Below the pieces are notes generated by a model. That model saw nothing but the letters and a program-made list of their open reading frames with translations. It had not been told where the DNA came from and ran no database searches. Below, piece after piece: positions 17,801 to 26,566 of a stretch of DNA of 33,998 nucleotides; positions within the stretch are counted from its first letter, which is position 1, and every line of letters begins with the position of its first letter. The stretch is from Planctomycetota bacterium (lineage in GTDB: Bacteria > Planctomycetota > Phycisphaerae > WQYP01), in contig JAKAVA010000005.1 in assembly GCA_021827645.1 (NCBI GenBank), positions 1-33,998 on the forward strand, written 5' to 3'. The translations under genes and the position numbers were made by a program.

Positions 17801-20800
17801 CCACGTGCCGGCGAGGGTCAAAACGGCACTGCCGGTTCCCGTCTGTGCACCGGAGGCAACACCGGTCGTGATGGTTCCCGTATTGGTCCATATTGAACTC
17901 CCAAAACTAGCTCCGATCTGAAGTGTAGAGCTATTAAATGCCGTCATGGTACCGCTGTTGGTGAAGTTGGTAGTTTCAACCGTAAGAAAGCCTCCGGCAG
18001 AAGTTGAACCGGCGTTGATATGGCCTTCGTTGGTCAGCGAAGTACCGGAAATATTGCCGGGCTGGTAGGAGTAACCACCCAGTCCATTGATAATGGCATT
18101 GCGGGCGACAATCAGCTCACTGCCGCCGTTGATGGAGGCGTTCGTACCGGAAAGATTCACAACGACATTAGCCAGAGTTTGTGGAACGGTCTGCCCGTCA
18201 GTGGTCGTGACATCGCTGAATGCCAGACTTGCATCTGAGCCCGATACATCAATCTGGTACCCGCCGGAGCCCGCCACAACCAAGCCGTCATAGGTACCGG
18301 TGGCAGCATTGGCGGTGGTGTAGCCGGAATTCGAGATGGTGAGGGTGCTGTTGGCGTTATTCAAGGCAAGATTGCTGTGCAAGGTGACATTCTGAAATTC
18401 ACCGTTGAGGATGTTCAGATACTGGGTACCCGTCGAATCCTGGGCGTAAATGGTTCCGCCCTGAATCGTTCCGGTACCGATGATTTCGCCGTAGGAACCG
18501 GATGACCCCAAGTTCCACGTTCCATTGCTGGTGACGTGACCGGTGGTGCTGGTGCCCGCACCGGCAAAGTAAAGGGTATTCGGGGTGACATTGCCGTTCA
18601 CGGTATCGGAATTTACCAGCGTGCCGGTGACATTGACGGTGGCTCCATTGAGTAAAAACACGCCATTGGCAGCGCCATCATTGGCCATAGCCACACTGGC
18701 AGGATTGAATGTGCCGCCCAGATTGACCGTATCACCCACAGCAGCCGAAATGGTGCCGGTATTGGACCACGTGCCCCCAAACGTCAGTGTAGCTCCACCA
18801 TTTGTCCCGTCATTTGAGGTGATGGTTCCGGCATTATTGAACCGTCCCTGACTGGGAGATAATTGCAGACTGTCGCCTCCGAACACGGTGATAATTCCAC
18901 CCGCAAGGTTGTTGAATCCGCCCGGGTTTATCGAGAGCGAATCGCCCGTGACCGAGGCCGAACCGGCACTAATCTGTCCTGCGCTGTTAATGCTTCCCCC
19001 GGCGATGGAATTGATACCTGCACCGGTTGAATTAATGGTCAGGTTTGACCCCAGAATCAGCAATCCGCTATCGGATGCATCCAACGCATCATACGACCCC
19101 GCTAAGTTTATGATCCCATGATTGAGTGTATCGATCGACGGTTCATCGTAGATGGAAACATTATTCGCCGTGACATTCACGCTCTTGCCATTGAGGGACA
19201 ATCCGTTGGTCCCGATGGTGGCGGTTTGAATCTGCAGCAGGGCACCGGTATTGTTCAACGTCAGATTAGTGCCGAGCGTGACATTTTCCAAGGTGCCGTT
19301 GTAAATGTTCAACCACTGCTTACCGGTGGAATCCTGCGTATAGATTGTTCCACCATCAATCGTTCCCGTATAACTCCCTGACCCGAGATTCCACGCTCCA
19401 TTGCTGGTGATGTGACCGGAGGTACTGGTACCTGCCCCGGCAAAATAAAGGGTGTTGGGCGTGACATTGCCGCTCACCGTGTCGGAGTTGACCATGGTGC
19501 CGAGCAGATTGACGGAAGCGCCGTTGGTTGTAAATGTTGCGTTGCTCGCCCCATCGTTGGCCATCCCCACACTCGTGGCGTTAAAACTGCCTGCAAGAAT
19601 GATCGTATCCGAGGCGCCTGCAATAATACTTCCGTTATTCAACCATGTTCCACTGAATTCGAGATAAGCGCTCAGGCCATTGTGATCATTGCTCTGAACC
19701 GTGCCGGAATTGACCCAATTGCTGTTTCCGCCATAGTTTGTCGGTTCCCCTAAGAATAGATCATTGCCGCCGTACACCGTTATCGCGCCTGCGTTAGAAA
19801 AATCAGAGGCGAAAATGCCAAGCTTGTTTCCACTGACCGCCGCCGAGGAATTGGAATCAAAACCGACATTGATATTGGCTCCACTGGTGATGCTGTTGCC
19901 CTCTAGAATATTAATATTTCCACCTCCGGAGTCCTGACCTGTCGATGTCGAATTCAGGGTGAGCGAGGCCGCGAGCGTCAAATTGCCCTCGGAGTTGAGA
20001 TTGGCCCCAATTCCCGAGAGTGTCAAGGTACCGTTCTGCAGCGTTTCGGGGACGTCACCTCCGCTGGAAGTAACCGCATCGTTCAGCTGTAATAGCGTAT
20101 TCTGGCCGCTGAGTGTCAAAGTGTGTCCACCCAGATCCAAGCCCGTCGGATTGGTAACGGTATTGTCAACATGGAGTCGCGTTCCATTCCCTGCGACGGT
20201 ATAATTACTGCCCAATATAATGTTTTGGAAAGTGGCCGAAGTGTTGGCGCCAATGATAAGATATTCATTTCCCTGTGCATCAGTACCGCTGGAGAGTGTG
20301 CCGTCGGCAGCGGTGCCTGAGAGCGTAATCTGACTGTTGATCGCCGCGCTGTTTCCTTCAAGATTCATCACACCGCTGATTTCCACATTGGCGCCGTTGG
20401 GCGTGAATGTACCGCCGCCGCTCTCAAGCCCTATATCACTCGCGTTAAAGCTGCCATTGAAATTGACGGTATCGCCGGTTGCGGCCAGAATCCGCCCGGT
20501 ATTACTCCAATTGCCTGAAAATTGGAGTTGGGCACCTCCGCCACTCTGGTCGCCTGCCGCCGTCGCCGACTCGATAGTTCCGGCATTCGACCAATTGGTT
20601 GGATAACCGTAGGGATCACCCAGCTGGAGGTTGTTACCGTTGAACACTTCAATCGTGCCGCTGGAACTGTTGGTGAAGCTGTTTGGGCTGATGAGTGTTG
20701 TAAGACCAGTGGTATGGGTGGAGCCTACATCAAGAGTTCCCGTGTTCACGGCGTTAACAACCTGGCCTGCGCTGCCGATGGTACCGGAGTTGCTGCCGGG

Positions 20801-23800
20801 CGCAGACCCAAAAACGACCTCATCGTAATGGGTCAGCTTGATGGTGCCGCTGTTGGTCCATGACCCGTTGAATTCCAGAATGGCGCCTTGGCCGTTGGAC
20901 GGTATGTCGCCATTGGCGGCGGCGGTCTGAATCGTTCCGGCATTGGACCAGTTCGCAGCCGTAATGTCCAGCGCATTCTGGTTGTAGACCGTTATGACGC
21001 CCGTGGAGGCATTGGTAAAAGTTGTGGGATCAATAATGAGGGAGTTATTCGTGATGGCGTTGGAGCCGACATTGATATTCCCCGCATTGATGACAGAGTT
21101 GCCGGAAATGAAATCTTCACCCGCCTGTCCATTGGCGGCATCCGGCACCTGCATGTTGAAAGTACCCGAAATGGTCAGGGTGCCGTTCGTCGTCACGGTA
21201 GAACCCGCACCTTCAATGGTGGCCAATGCGTCGATATTCTGCCCAATGTCCTGTCCGGTGGGGGAGGTGGCATCAACAAAAGCCAGCCGGTCATTATTAC
21301 CCTGAAGAATCAGCGGTAGGCCGCCGAGTGAAAAACCTACGGCATTTTGTACGGTATTTTCAATGGTAAGCGACAGATTGTTGGCCTGAAGAATTCCGGT
21401 TCCGGCTCCATGATTTCCGGAGGTGAGCGGGAAGGCGATATTGCCCAATGCAACATTTTTGAATGTGATCGCAGCGCCCGATCCAACAGAAAATCCCCCA
21501 CCCTGTGCGAGGTTGATGGTGGCATTCTCCAGTGTCGAGCCGGAGTTCATGGTGAAACCACCGTCGCTCTCAATGGTGAGTGCCCCACCTCCAAGATTGA
21601 ACGTAGCCTGCGACGAATCGACCAGATTGGAATAGAGGTTCACGTTGGCGCCATTGACATTAAAAGTTCCCTGTGTGCCCCCTCCACCCAATCCCACATC
21701 GGCAGAAGTGAAACTTCCACCCAGGTTGATGGTATCTCCCGGCCCTGCCGAAATCGTACCGGTATTGGACCAATCACCCGAGAGATTGATGGTGGCACCG
21801 CCCGCAGCGGTTGCGCCTGACGCCCGGCTGGTCTGCAGAGTACCTGAGTTGACAATCGTAGTGCTCGGATCGGTGTCTCCGAGCACCAGTGTATTGCCGC
21901 TGAAAACATTAATAGTACCGCTGTTGGTGAAATTGTTGGGGTTGATGAATAATACCTCTCCGCTGCTGGAGGATGACCCTACGTTGATCGTGCCCCCACT
22001 GACAAGGTCGGTGCCTGTCTGCAACGCTCCATTGGCATTCAAAGTGCCCGGTCCGGTCAGTGTACCAGACCCGAAATTCACAACGTCACCAGTGGTGGCA
22101 TCAATCGTACCATTGTTCACCGCCGTACCGCTGAAAAGAAAAGTCAGCGAAGCCCCCGCCTGTGATGTTAAGCCACCCGCCGCACTGGTTTGAATGGTCC
22201 CGTCATTGGTCCAGTTGGTCGCTTCCAGCACCAGATTGTTGCCAGTATACACCGTTACCACGCCGCCGCTTTCATTGGTAAAGTTGGTGGAATTGATGAA
22301 TAACTGATTTCCAATAGCCGTTGAAGACCCTACGTTGATTCGGCCGTTGTTGTTAATGGTCTCGCCGGAGAGGAAGTTTTCACTGTTATACCCGGCGGTA
22401 GCAACGGCGTTGATGGTCGCACCGGAGGCGATGGACAAAGTCCCCGTGGTGTCAATAATAGCGTGCTCGCCTCTCAAATTAATCGTGCCACTGTCAATCG
22501 TTTGACCGATATCTTCGCCGGTGCTTCCGGTCGCATCGACATAATCGAGCGTGTCATGGATACCGTTAAGATTGATAGTTTTATTATTCATGATCAGCCC
22601 GGCGGGATTTGAGGCGGTATTATCAACCTGAAGAGTGGCGTACCCGGCTCCTGAAGAGAGCGAAAAGTTGCTTCCCAGGGTGACATTTTGCAAAACGCCT
22701 GTGTAGCCGCCGTACGTGCCGCTGCCCCCTGGAATATTGAGATATTGATTTCCCGATGCATCCTGAGCGACCACCGTTCCACCCACAATCGTTCCCTCAA
22801 AATTCCACGTTCCATTGCTGGTGAAGTGACCGGTGGTGCTGGTGCCTGCACCGGCAAAATAAAGGGTGTTGGGCGTGACATGGCCGCTCACGGTATCGGA
22901 ATTTACCAGCGTGCCGGTGACATTGACGGTGGCTCCATTGGGTAAAAACACGCCGTTGGCAGCGCCATCATTGGCCATCCCCACACTGGCGGGATTGAAC
23001 GTGCCACCCAGATTGATGCTCTCAGTGGCGGCGTTAGTGGGATTGGTGTCGGCTTCAATGGTACCGGTATTTACCCAGTTGCCGTTGCTGTTTCCAAGAA
23101 GCAGGGCCGTTTGACTGCCGGTAATGGCGATGGTGCCGGAATTGTTCAACGAGCCCGGCTCTAACTGCAGATAGCCGCCGGACGCTTCAATGTTGCCGTG
23201 ATTGGTAAATAATAACGGCCCCCCATAGCTGGAAGAATTTGTAATGGTAAGCGAGGTATTATTTGTGGCCGTGATGGTCCCGCTGTTGGTTAAGGCGCCA
23301 CTGCCCCTGATAGAGTTATAGCCTCCGGATGACGCGGTAATGGTAGCGCCTCCGTCGATATTGAGGCCTCCATTGGAGGCGACGATCGCAGCGTCTTTCC
23401 CGGAGAGATTGATATTGCCATTGATGCTGTCTGCGACATACTGGCCTGTAATGGAATTGTAGCCATTGCGATAATAAAACTGATCGCTTACGCCCGTGAT
23501 GTTGACGCTGTAGCCGTTAAAATTGAGCCCCAGCAGATTCGAACTGGTATTGGTAACATCCGTGTAACCATTGTTTGCGGATAATGTAAGATTGCTGCCG
23601 AGAGTGACATTTTGCAATGTGCCACTGTTGATGTTGAGGAACGATGCGCCGTCGGCCTGATTGTCCGCAACCAGCGTCCCATTTTCAATCGTGCCTCCCA
23701 GATTCCAGATTCCAGTGACACTGTTGAAGGTCAGGACATTGCCGGTATTATTCAGAGTACCATCAAGATGAACCGTAGCACCGTTGGGGGTAAGTAAGCC

Positions 23801-26566
23801 ACCGCTACCACTGGATTGCAAACCCACATCGGCGGGTGTAAAACTACCGTTGAGAGTAATGGTTTCTGTGGCGGCGTTGACGGCGTTGGGATCGGCCTCG
23901 ATTGTGCCCGTGTTGGACCAGTTGTCGCCATAGCTGCCGATACTCAAAGCGGCCTGGCTGCCGCGAAGCTCGACGGTACCGAAATTAATAAACGTTGATG
24001 GGGCAATGTAAAGAGTCGACGCCGCGGAGGCGAGAATCGTGCCGTTGTTGGTAATCTCGCCGCCCTGAAGACTATTCTCTGTTCCACTGCCCGCCGAAGC
24101 GGTTAGAGTGGCTCCGGTGGAAATCCCCAGATCAGTGGTTGCATCGATATTGTCATTGTTTGCCTGCAGGTTGATGTTACCGTTGATGCTTTCCGGCACG
24201 CTCGTGCTGGTAAAGTAATTGTTTTGACCTTCGAAATTAAGGGTATTGTTGCTTCCCGTGACGTCGACGGCATAACCATTAAAATCCAAACCAAGCGGAT
24301 CAGTACCGGTATTTTGAATGTTGGTGGTGGTGTTAGATGCCGAAAGGGTTAAATTGCCGCCGAGTGTGACATCCTGCAACGTTCCATTCTCGATATTAAG
24401 AAAGGACGCGCCGCTTGCTTGGTTCAGCGCAAGCAAGGTGCCATTGGCGATAGTGCCGGTGAGGTTCCAGACCCCTGATCCCGTGCCGATCATGGCGACG
24501 CCATTGCCGATGTTCATGGTGCCGGTGAGATTCACAGTCGCGCCGTTAGGGGTAAACGTACCTTCGCCGGCGGCACCCGTGAGACCGACATCGGCAGCGG
24601 TAAAAGTGCCGCCCAGATTCACCGTGTCCCCACCCGCTGCCTCAATGTTACCGGTGTTTGACCAGTTGGCGGAGAAATTGATGGTGGCGGAACCGCCATC
24701 CGCATGACCGGAGACGGCGTCGGCGGTTTCAATGGTGCCTGCGTTAATGGCTATACCGTTATATGAATCGTAAGAACCAAAATTCAGGGTATTGCCGTTG
24801 AATACCTCAATGACGCCATTCGAACTGTTGATGAATGGCGTACCGTATACCGTCAAGGTGTTTCCGGTGGACGTGGTCGAGCCGACATTCATAATCCCGG
24901 TGTTGGTCATTGACGATTCAGAGTTGTTGTAAACAATGGCGTAAGCTCCCGAACCGGATCCACCGGCAACATTTACCGCGCCCGCAAGCGTCACGGGGCC
25001 ACTGGCATTGACGTTGCCGGAGGCGGTAATGTTGATGGTGCCATTGAACGATTGCGGGGCGTAGGCCCCGGCATTGTTATCGTACGCGTCATTAAATGCT
25101 AAATTTCCGCCGGCAAGATCGACGGCATACCCATTCGGAAGCAGCCCCGTGAAATCAGTCAAGGTGTTGTTGATATCGAGTGTGCCGTTATTGCCGACCG
25201 TGAAATTGCTCCCCAGCGTGACATTTTGCAGCGTTCCGGTGGTGTAGGGAGCAATGTTCAAGTACGTTGTTCCAATGGGATTTTGAACGTTGACGATACC
25301 ATTTTCAATCGTACCGGAAAAACTCCACGCGCCTGTGCCGGCATTGAGTGAAAGTGTGTTGCCCTGCAGATTGAGTGTGCCGAGCAGGTTCACGGCAGCT
25401 CCGGCAGCGTTAAAAGTCCCTTGCGGGCCCGAGGACGCCATCCCGATATCTGCAGCGGTGAAATTTCCCCCTAAATTGACGGTATCTCCGCTCGATGCAC
25501 TGATGATGCCGGTGTTTGACCAGTTGCCGTACATATCGATGGTGGCTGAACCGCCGCTGGTAAGTCCTTGTGCAGCGTCCGTGGTTTCAATGGTACCAGC
25601 ATTGCTGCTTTCAGCTCCGGAATTGGAATTGTTACCGCCGAATTGCAACGTATCGCCATTAAAAACGGTGATGATCCCCGTGGAAGCATTATTAAAAGGA
25701 TTTCCCTGAATGGTAAGGGTATTACCGGTCACTTGGGCTGAACCGGCGTTGATGGTACCGCTATTGATGGTAAGCCCGTAATAGTCGGTGATCGCATTAT
25801 TTCCATTCGCTGCAAGGGAATTGATCGTCCCATTCAGATCCCACAGACTGTTGGAGCCCGCATACGCACCGTTGCCGGTCAGGTTGATCGTGCCCTGAAA
25901 TACATCCGGAGTGTAGAGATTAAATTTAGTGTTGTACGCGCTGTAAAAGTAGATATTGGTGTTGGTTCCGGAGAGATTGAGTGTATTGGTACCGGTATTA
26001 AGACCTACCGTGTTGCCCAGGGAATTTTCGACATATAGAGTTGAGTAACTCGTGTCGTCATTGAGATTGCTACCCAACGTGACATTTTGAAATTCACCCG
26101 AATTGAAGGTAAAGGTGCCGCTGCTGCCGACCGTTAAAATCGCGTTGGCCAGCGTTCCCCCGTTGAGATTAAAGGTGCCATTGCTGACGCTCAGGATGCC
26201 TGCGGAAAAATTGTTATCCGGTTGTGAGAGATCCAGCGTCGTGCCTGAGTCTACTGCCAGCGTGGCGTCAGCGTTGTTAATGGCGAGCGAATCGATATTA
26301 AAACTGCCGGAATTTGCCGGAAGGGTTACCGTGTAGGGTCCGTTACCTGCAAGGTGCAATGAGACGTCATACATAACGCTGCTGGTATTATCCGGTATTA
26401 CGCCGCCGGACCATGCGGACGCCACATTCCAATTGCCCGATGCACCCAGTATCCAGTCCACTTGGCTGACGGTGGACGCACCGGCTCGTGAACTGTGGGC
26501 CACTGAACCGCCGATCACGGCCGCTGCTGCTGCCAACAACAATCTCGCCTTCAATTTCCTGCCCAT
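14762..26566 (-). CDS. Giant secreted beta-strand repeat protein with PEP-CTERM sorting signal (3,934 residues)
   Basis: A single uninterrupted frame of 11.8 kb. Residues 1-31 form a signal peptide (RKLKARLLLAAAAAVIGGS, likely cut near SRAGA). The body is almost entirely Gly, Asn, Thr, Ser, Ala, Leu, Ile and Val with very few charged residues; I noticed no cysteine. It is a string of about eleven long modules, each built from short beta-type lines such as NWSNTGTI, GDTVNLGGTF, NGATVNVTGTL, NGTWNL, GGTIYAQDS, FQNVTLGSN, TNSGTI and NAGS. The pattern suggests a long right-handed beta-helix like the passenger domains of autotransporter adhesins. No autotransporter barrel follows; the end is a PEP-CTERM tail. 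The ATG at 26566 follows AGGGG by eight bases. Family knowledge suggests export by Sec, processing by an exosortase (not in the window) and a surface or biofilm-matrix role; adhesion is inference. Confidence 0.9.
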   Translation of the reverse strand: MGRKLKARLLLAAAAAVIGGSVAHSSRAGASTVSQVDWILGASGNWNVASAWSGGVIPDNTSSVMYDVSLHLAGNGPYTVTLPANSGSFNIDSLAINNADATLAVDSGTTLDLSQPDNNFSAGILSVSNGTFNLNGGTLANAILTVGSSGTFTFNSGEFQNVTLGSNLNDDTSYSTLYVENSLGNTVGLNTGTNTLNLSGTNTNIYFYSAYNTKFNLYTPDVFQGTINLTGNGAYAGSNSLWDLNGTINSLAANGNNAITDYYGLTINSGTINAGSAQVTGNTLTIQGNPFNNASTGIITVFNGDTLQFGGNNSNSGAESSNAGTIETTDAAQGLTSGGSATIDMYGNWSNTGIISASSGDTVNLGGNFTAADIGMASSGPQGTFNAAGAAVNLLGTLNLQGNTLSLNAGTGAWSFSGTIENGIVNVQNPIGTTYLNIAPYTTGTLQNVTLGSNFTVGNNGTLDINNTLTDFTGLLPNGYAVDLAGGNLAFNDAYDNNAGAYAPQSFNGTINITASGNVNASGPVTLAGAVNVAGGSGSGAYAIVYNNSESSMTNTGIMNVGSTTSTGNTLTVYGTPFINSSNGVIEVFNGNTLNFGSYDSYNGIAINAGTIETADAVSGHADGGSATINFSANWSNTGNIEAAGGDTVNLGGTFTAADVGLTGAAGEGTFTPNGATVNLTGTMNIGNGVAMIGTGSGVWNLTGTIANGTLLALNQASGASFLNIENGTLQDVTLGGNLTLSASNTTTNIQNTGTDPLGLDFNGYAVDVTGSNNTLNFEGQNNYFTSTSVPESINGNINLQANNDNIDATTDLGISTGATLTASAGSGTENSLQGGEITNNGTILASAASTLYIAPSTFINFGTVELRGSQAALSIGSYGDNWSNTGTIEADPNAVNAATETITLNGSFTPADVGLQSSGSGGLLTPNGATVHLDGTLNNTGNVLTFNSVTGIWNLGGTIENGTLVADNQADGASFLNINSGTLQNVTLGSNLTLSANNGYTDVTNTSSNLLGLNFNGYSVNITGVSDQFYYRNGYNSITGQYVADSINGNINLSGKDAAIVASNGGLNIDGGATITASSGGYNSIRGSGALTNSGTITATNNTSLTITNSSSYGGPLLFTNHGNIEASGGYLQLEPGSLNNSGTIAITGSQTALLLGNSNGNWVNTGTIEADTNPTNAATESINLGGTFNPASVGMANDGAANGVFLPNGATVNVTGTLVNSDTVSGHVTPNTLYFAGAGTSTTGHFTSNGTWNFEGTIVGGTVVAQDASGNQYLNIPGGSGTYGGYTGVLQNVTLGSNFSLSSGAGYATLQVDNTASNPAGLIMNNKTINLNGIHDTLDYVDATGSTGEDIGQTIDSGTINLRGEHAIIDTTGTLSIASGATINAVATAGYNSENFLSGETINNNGRINVGSSTAIGNQLFINSTNFTNESGGVVTVYTGNNLVLEATNWTNDGTIQTSAAGGLTSQAGASLTFLFSGTAVNNGTIDATTGDVVNFGSGTLTGPGTLNANGALQTGTDLVSGGTINVGSSSSSGEVLFINPNNFTNSGTINVFSGNTLVLGDTDPSTTIVNSGTLQTSRASGATAAGGATINLSGDWSNTGTISAGPGDTINLGGSFTSADVGLGGGGTQGTFNVNGANVNLYSNLVDSSQATFNLGGGALTIESDGGFTMNSGSTLENATINLAQGGGFSVGSGAAITFKNVALGNIAFPLTSGNHGAGTGILQANNLSLTIENTVQNAVGFSLGGLPLILQGNNDRLAFVDATSPTGQDIGQNIDALATIEGAGSTVTTNGTLTISGTFNMQVPDAANGQAGEDFISGNSVINAGNINVGSNAITNNSLIIDPTTFTNASTGVITVYNQNALDITAANWSNAGTIQTAAANGDIPSNGQGAILEFNGSWTNSGTIKLTHYDEVVFGSAPGSNSGTIGSAGQVVNAVNTGTLDVGSTHTTGLTTLISPNSFTNSSSGTIEVFNGNNLQLGDPYGYPTNWSNAGTIESATAAGDQSGGGAQLQFSGNWSNTGRILAATGDTVNFNGSFNASDIGLESGGGTFTPNGANVEISGVMNLEGNSAAINSQITLSGTAADGTLSSGTDAQGNEYLIIGANTSATFQNIILGSNYTVAGNGTRLHVDNTVTNPTGLDLGGHTLTLSGQNTLLQLNDAVTSSGGDVPETLQNGTLTLSGIGANLNSEGNLTLAASLTLNSTSTGQDSGGGNINILEGNSITSGANINVGFDSNSSAAVSGNKLGIFASDFSNAGAITVYGGNDLFLGEPTNYGGNSNWVNSGTVQSNDHNGLSAYLEFSGTWLNNGSIIAGASDTIILAGSFNATSVGMANDGASNATFTTNGASVNLLGTMVNSDTVSGNVTPNTLYFAGAGTSTSGHITSNGAWNLGSGSYTGTIDGGTIYTQDSTGKQWLNIYNGTLENVTLGTNLTLNNTGALLQIQTATIGTNGLSLNGKSVNVTANNVSIYDEPSIDTLNHGIINLAGSYDALDASDSGLLILGSNLTINSTGAGINSIAGGSINSAGQISAGSASVTGDSLSINPGGFNNLAGGIITVFGGDSLQLSPSQGRFNNAGTITSNDGTNGGATLTFGGTWSNTGTISAAVGDTVNLGGTFNPASVAMANDGAANGVFLLNGATVNVTGTLVNSDTVNGNVTPNTLYFAGAGTSTTGHVTSNGTWNLGSSGSYGEIIGTGTIQGGTIYAQDSTGTQYLNILNGEFQNVTLHSNLALNNANSTLTISNSGYTTANAATGTYDGLVVAGSGGYQIDVSGSDASLAFSDVTTTDGQTVPQTLANVVVNLSGTNASINGGSELIVARNAIINGLGGYSYQPGNISGTSLTNEGHINAGSTSAGGFLTVETTNFTNSGTMTAFNSSTLQIGASFGSSIWTNTGTITTGVASGAQTGTGSAVLTLAGTWSNTGTISAAAGDTVNLGGTFNPASVAMANDGAANGVFLPNGATVNVTGTLVNSDTVNGNVTPNTLYFAGAGTSTTGHVTSNGTWNLSSGTIQGGTIYAQDSTGTQFLNIGYEQTGSFQNVTLGSNFNLPNNYSSLEIINGAGSGQANGLITSGQAIDVSGFDAYLTFNDASNTVTGAYIGQTLSDVTINLSGADANVDAGENLSLASGAAIDGTESGAYNPNSIFGVLLASSGSINAGSTTAGGYLVVDPTTFNNSKDGRMTVYNGSVLQIGNGNGSTTWANAGTITTGVAGGSQTSPGSATLTLLDNWSNTGTISAAAGDTINLGGTFSPASVGMANDGATNGIFAPGGAAVNITGTLINSDTVAGNVTPNTLYFAGAGTSTSGHATSNGTWTFTGTIIGGNLMAQDSSGTEYLTIAGGELEDVTLLSNLQIAGSNNTLNIDNSSSAPTGLDTNGHSIILSGTNFTLQYDDVLAVYPNYINQSLTDTLYLSGSGDNLSVSKGALKLSGNVYSDSSDGNNALNGSNMINSGTIDAGSNGHSSVSGNTLTIDPENFTNSGTISVFGGSTSANNLVIGNDNPVTSWSNLSGGTISTNDSSGGSAMLTFMGDWSNAGTISANSGDTINLGGTFHPADVGMADDGATNGVFMPNGATVYFTGTLINSDTGATTTNTLNFTATDPWNSNGGTIIGGTVTAEDGTAQYLNISSNQNVTFQNVALGSGFAVDNPGASLTIANSSNNAVGMISNGYNLTFAGNGSGLNIADYRNPETGVQTGQTFNDAINLSGPNAFINGPAGTIFTLATSGSINDTAANATNNITLTEFTNQGVINAGSSTVTGNITNLNSAVFSNTGTLHIFNRDTLNLYVDPNSSWTNSGTMVIAPGGVFTAQNNDGSPLNVILASGSTIDIQLGSTGESGQFSIPNGSLTIQPDVTLDLSLAPGATLSGPYTLFNFVGLSSGTFNTNFAGNFGTLAYNNGSIVLNGTPTPEPASLGLLAVGGGLLLLRRRRRNAAA
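17486..17809 (-). repeat. Near-identical DNA block, copy A (paired with 18422-18775)
   Basis: Bases 17547-17809 match 18513-18775 with six differences in 263 positions by my count. The 52 bases 17486-17537 are identical to 18422-18473. The two copies differ by a 30-base length difference between those parts, corresponding to a ten-residue insertion in the copy at 18422. This is far more similar than other modules. Confidence 0.85.
18422..18775 (-). repeat. Near-identical DNA block, copy B
   Basis: Direct repeat of 17486-17809, about 0.95 kb away in the next module. It carries an extra 30 bases (around 18474-18512) that adds ten residues to the GTW line. Flanking module sequence is much less alike, so the identity is local, as expected from recent gene conversion or unequal exchange. 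Confidence 0.85.
22803..23016 (-). repeat. Related DNA block, copy C, distant in the array
   Basis: About 214 bases matching the part of copy A that begins at 17547, with roughly 16 differences. The matching stretch includes an identical run across the segment encoding the TLVNSDTV line. It lies five modules away from copy A, showing that the homogenised block is not limited to adjacent modules. Confidence 0.75.

Larger units (their letters stand above)
15840..25450 (-). repeat. Array of about eleven long modules inside the giant gene
   Basis: Taking the line that reads roughly PNGATVNVTGTL as an anchor, copies lie near 25395, 24538, 23775, 22930, 21645, 20390, 19517, 18642, 17675, 16745 and 15845. 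Most spacings are about 760-970 bases (255-320 residues); the two intervals on either side of 21645 are about 1.26 and 1.29 kb. Modules differ in detail, but the order of sub-motifs is constant: NWSNTGTI, NLGGTF, NGATVN, a GTW line, FQNVTLGSN, and an INAGS line followed by FTNSGT. Modules in the downstream half and the one at 22930 share a longer spacer (NSDTVNGNVTPNTLYFAGAG) that the modules at 24538 and 25395 lack. Confidence 0.85.

Noticed and set aside
15330-26336. Many plus-strand frames of 60-180 codons opposite the giant gene, several alike
   Set aside because: They resemble each other only because they are antisense to the same repeat modules; the minus strand has one continuous 3,934-codon frame with signal peptide and sorting tail.
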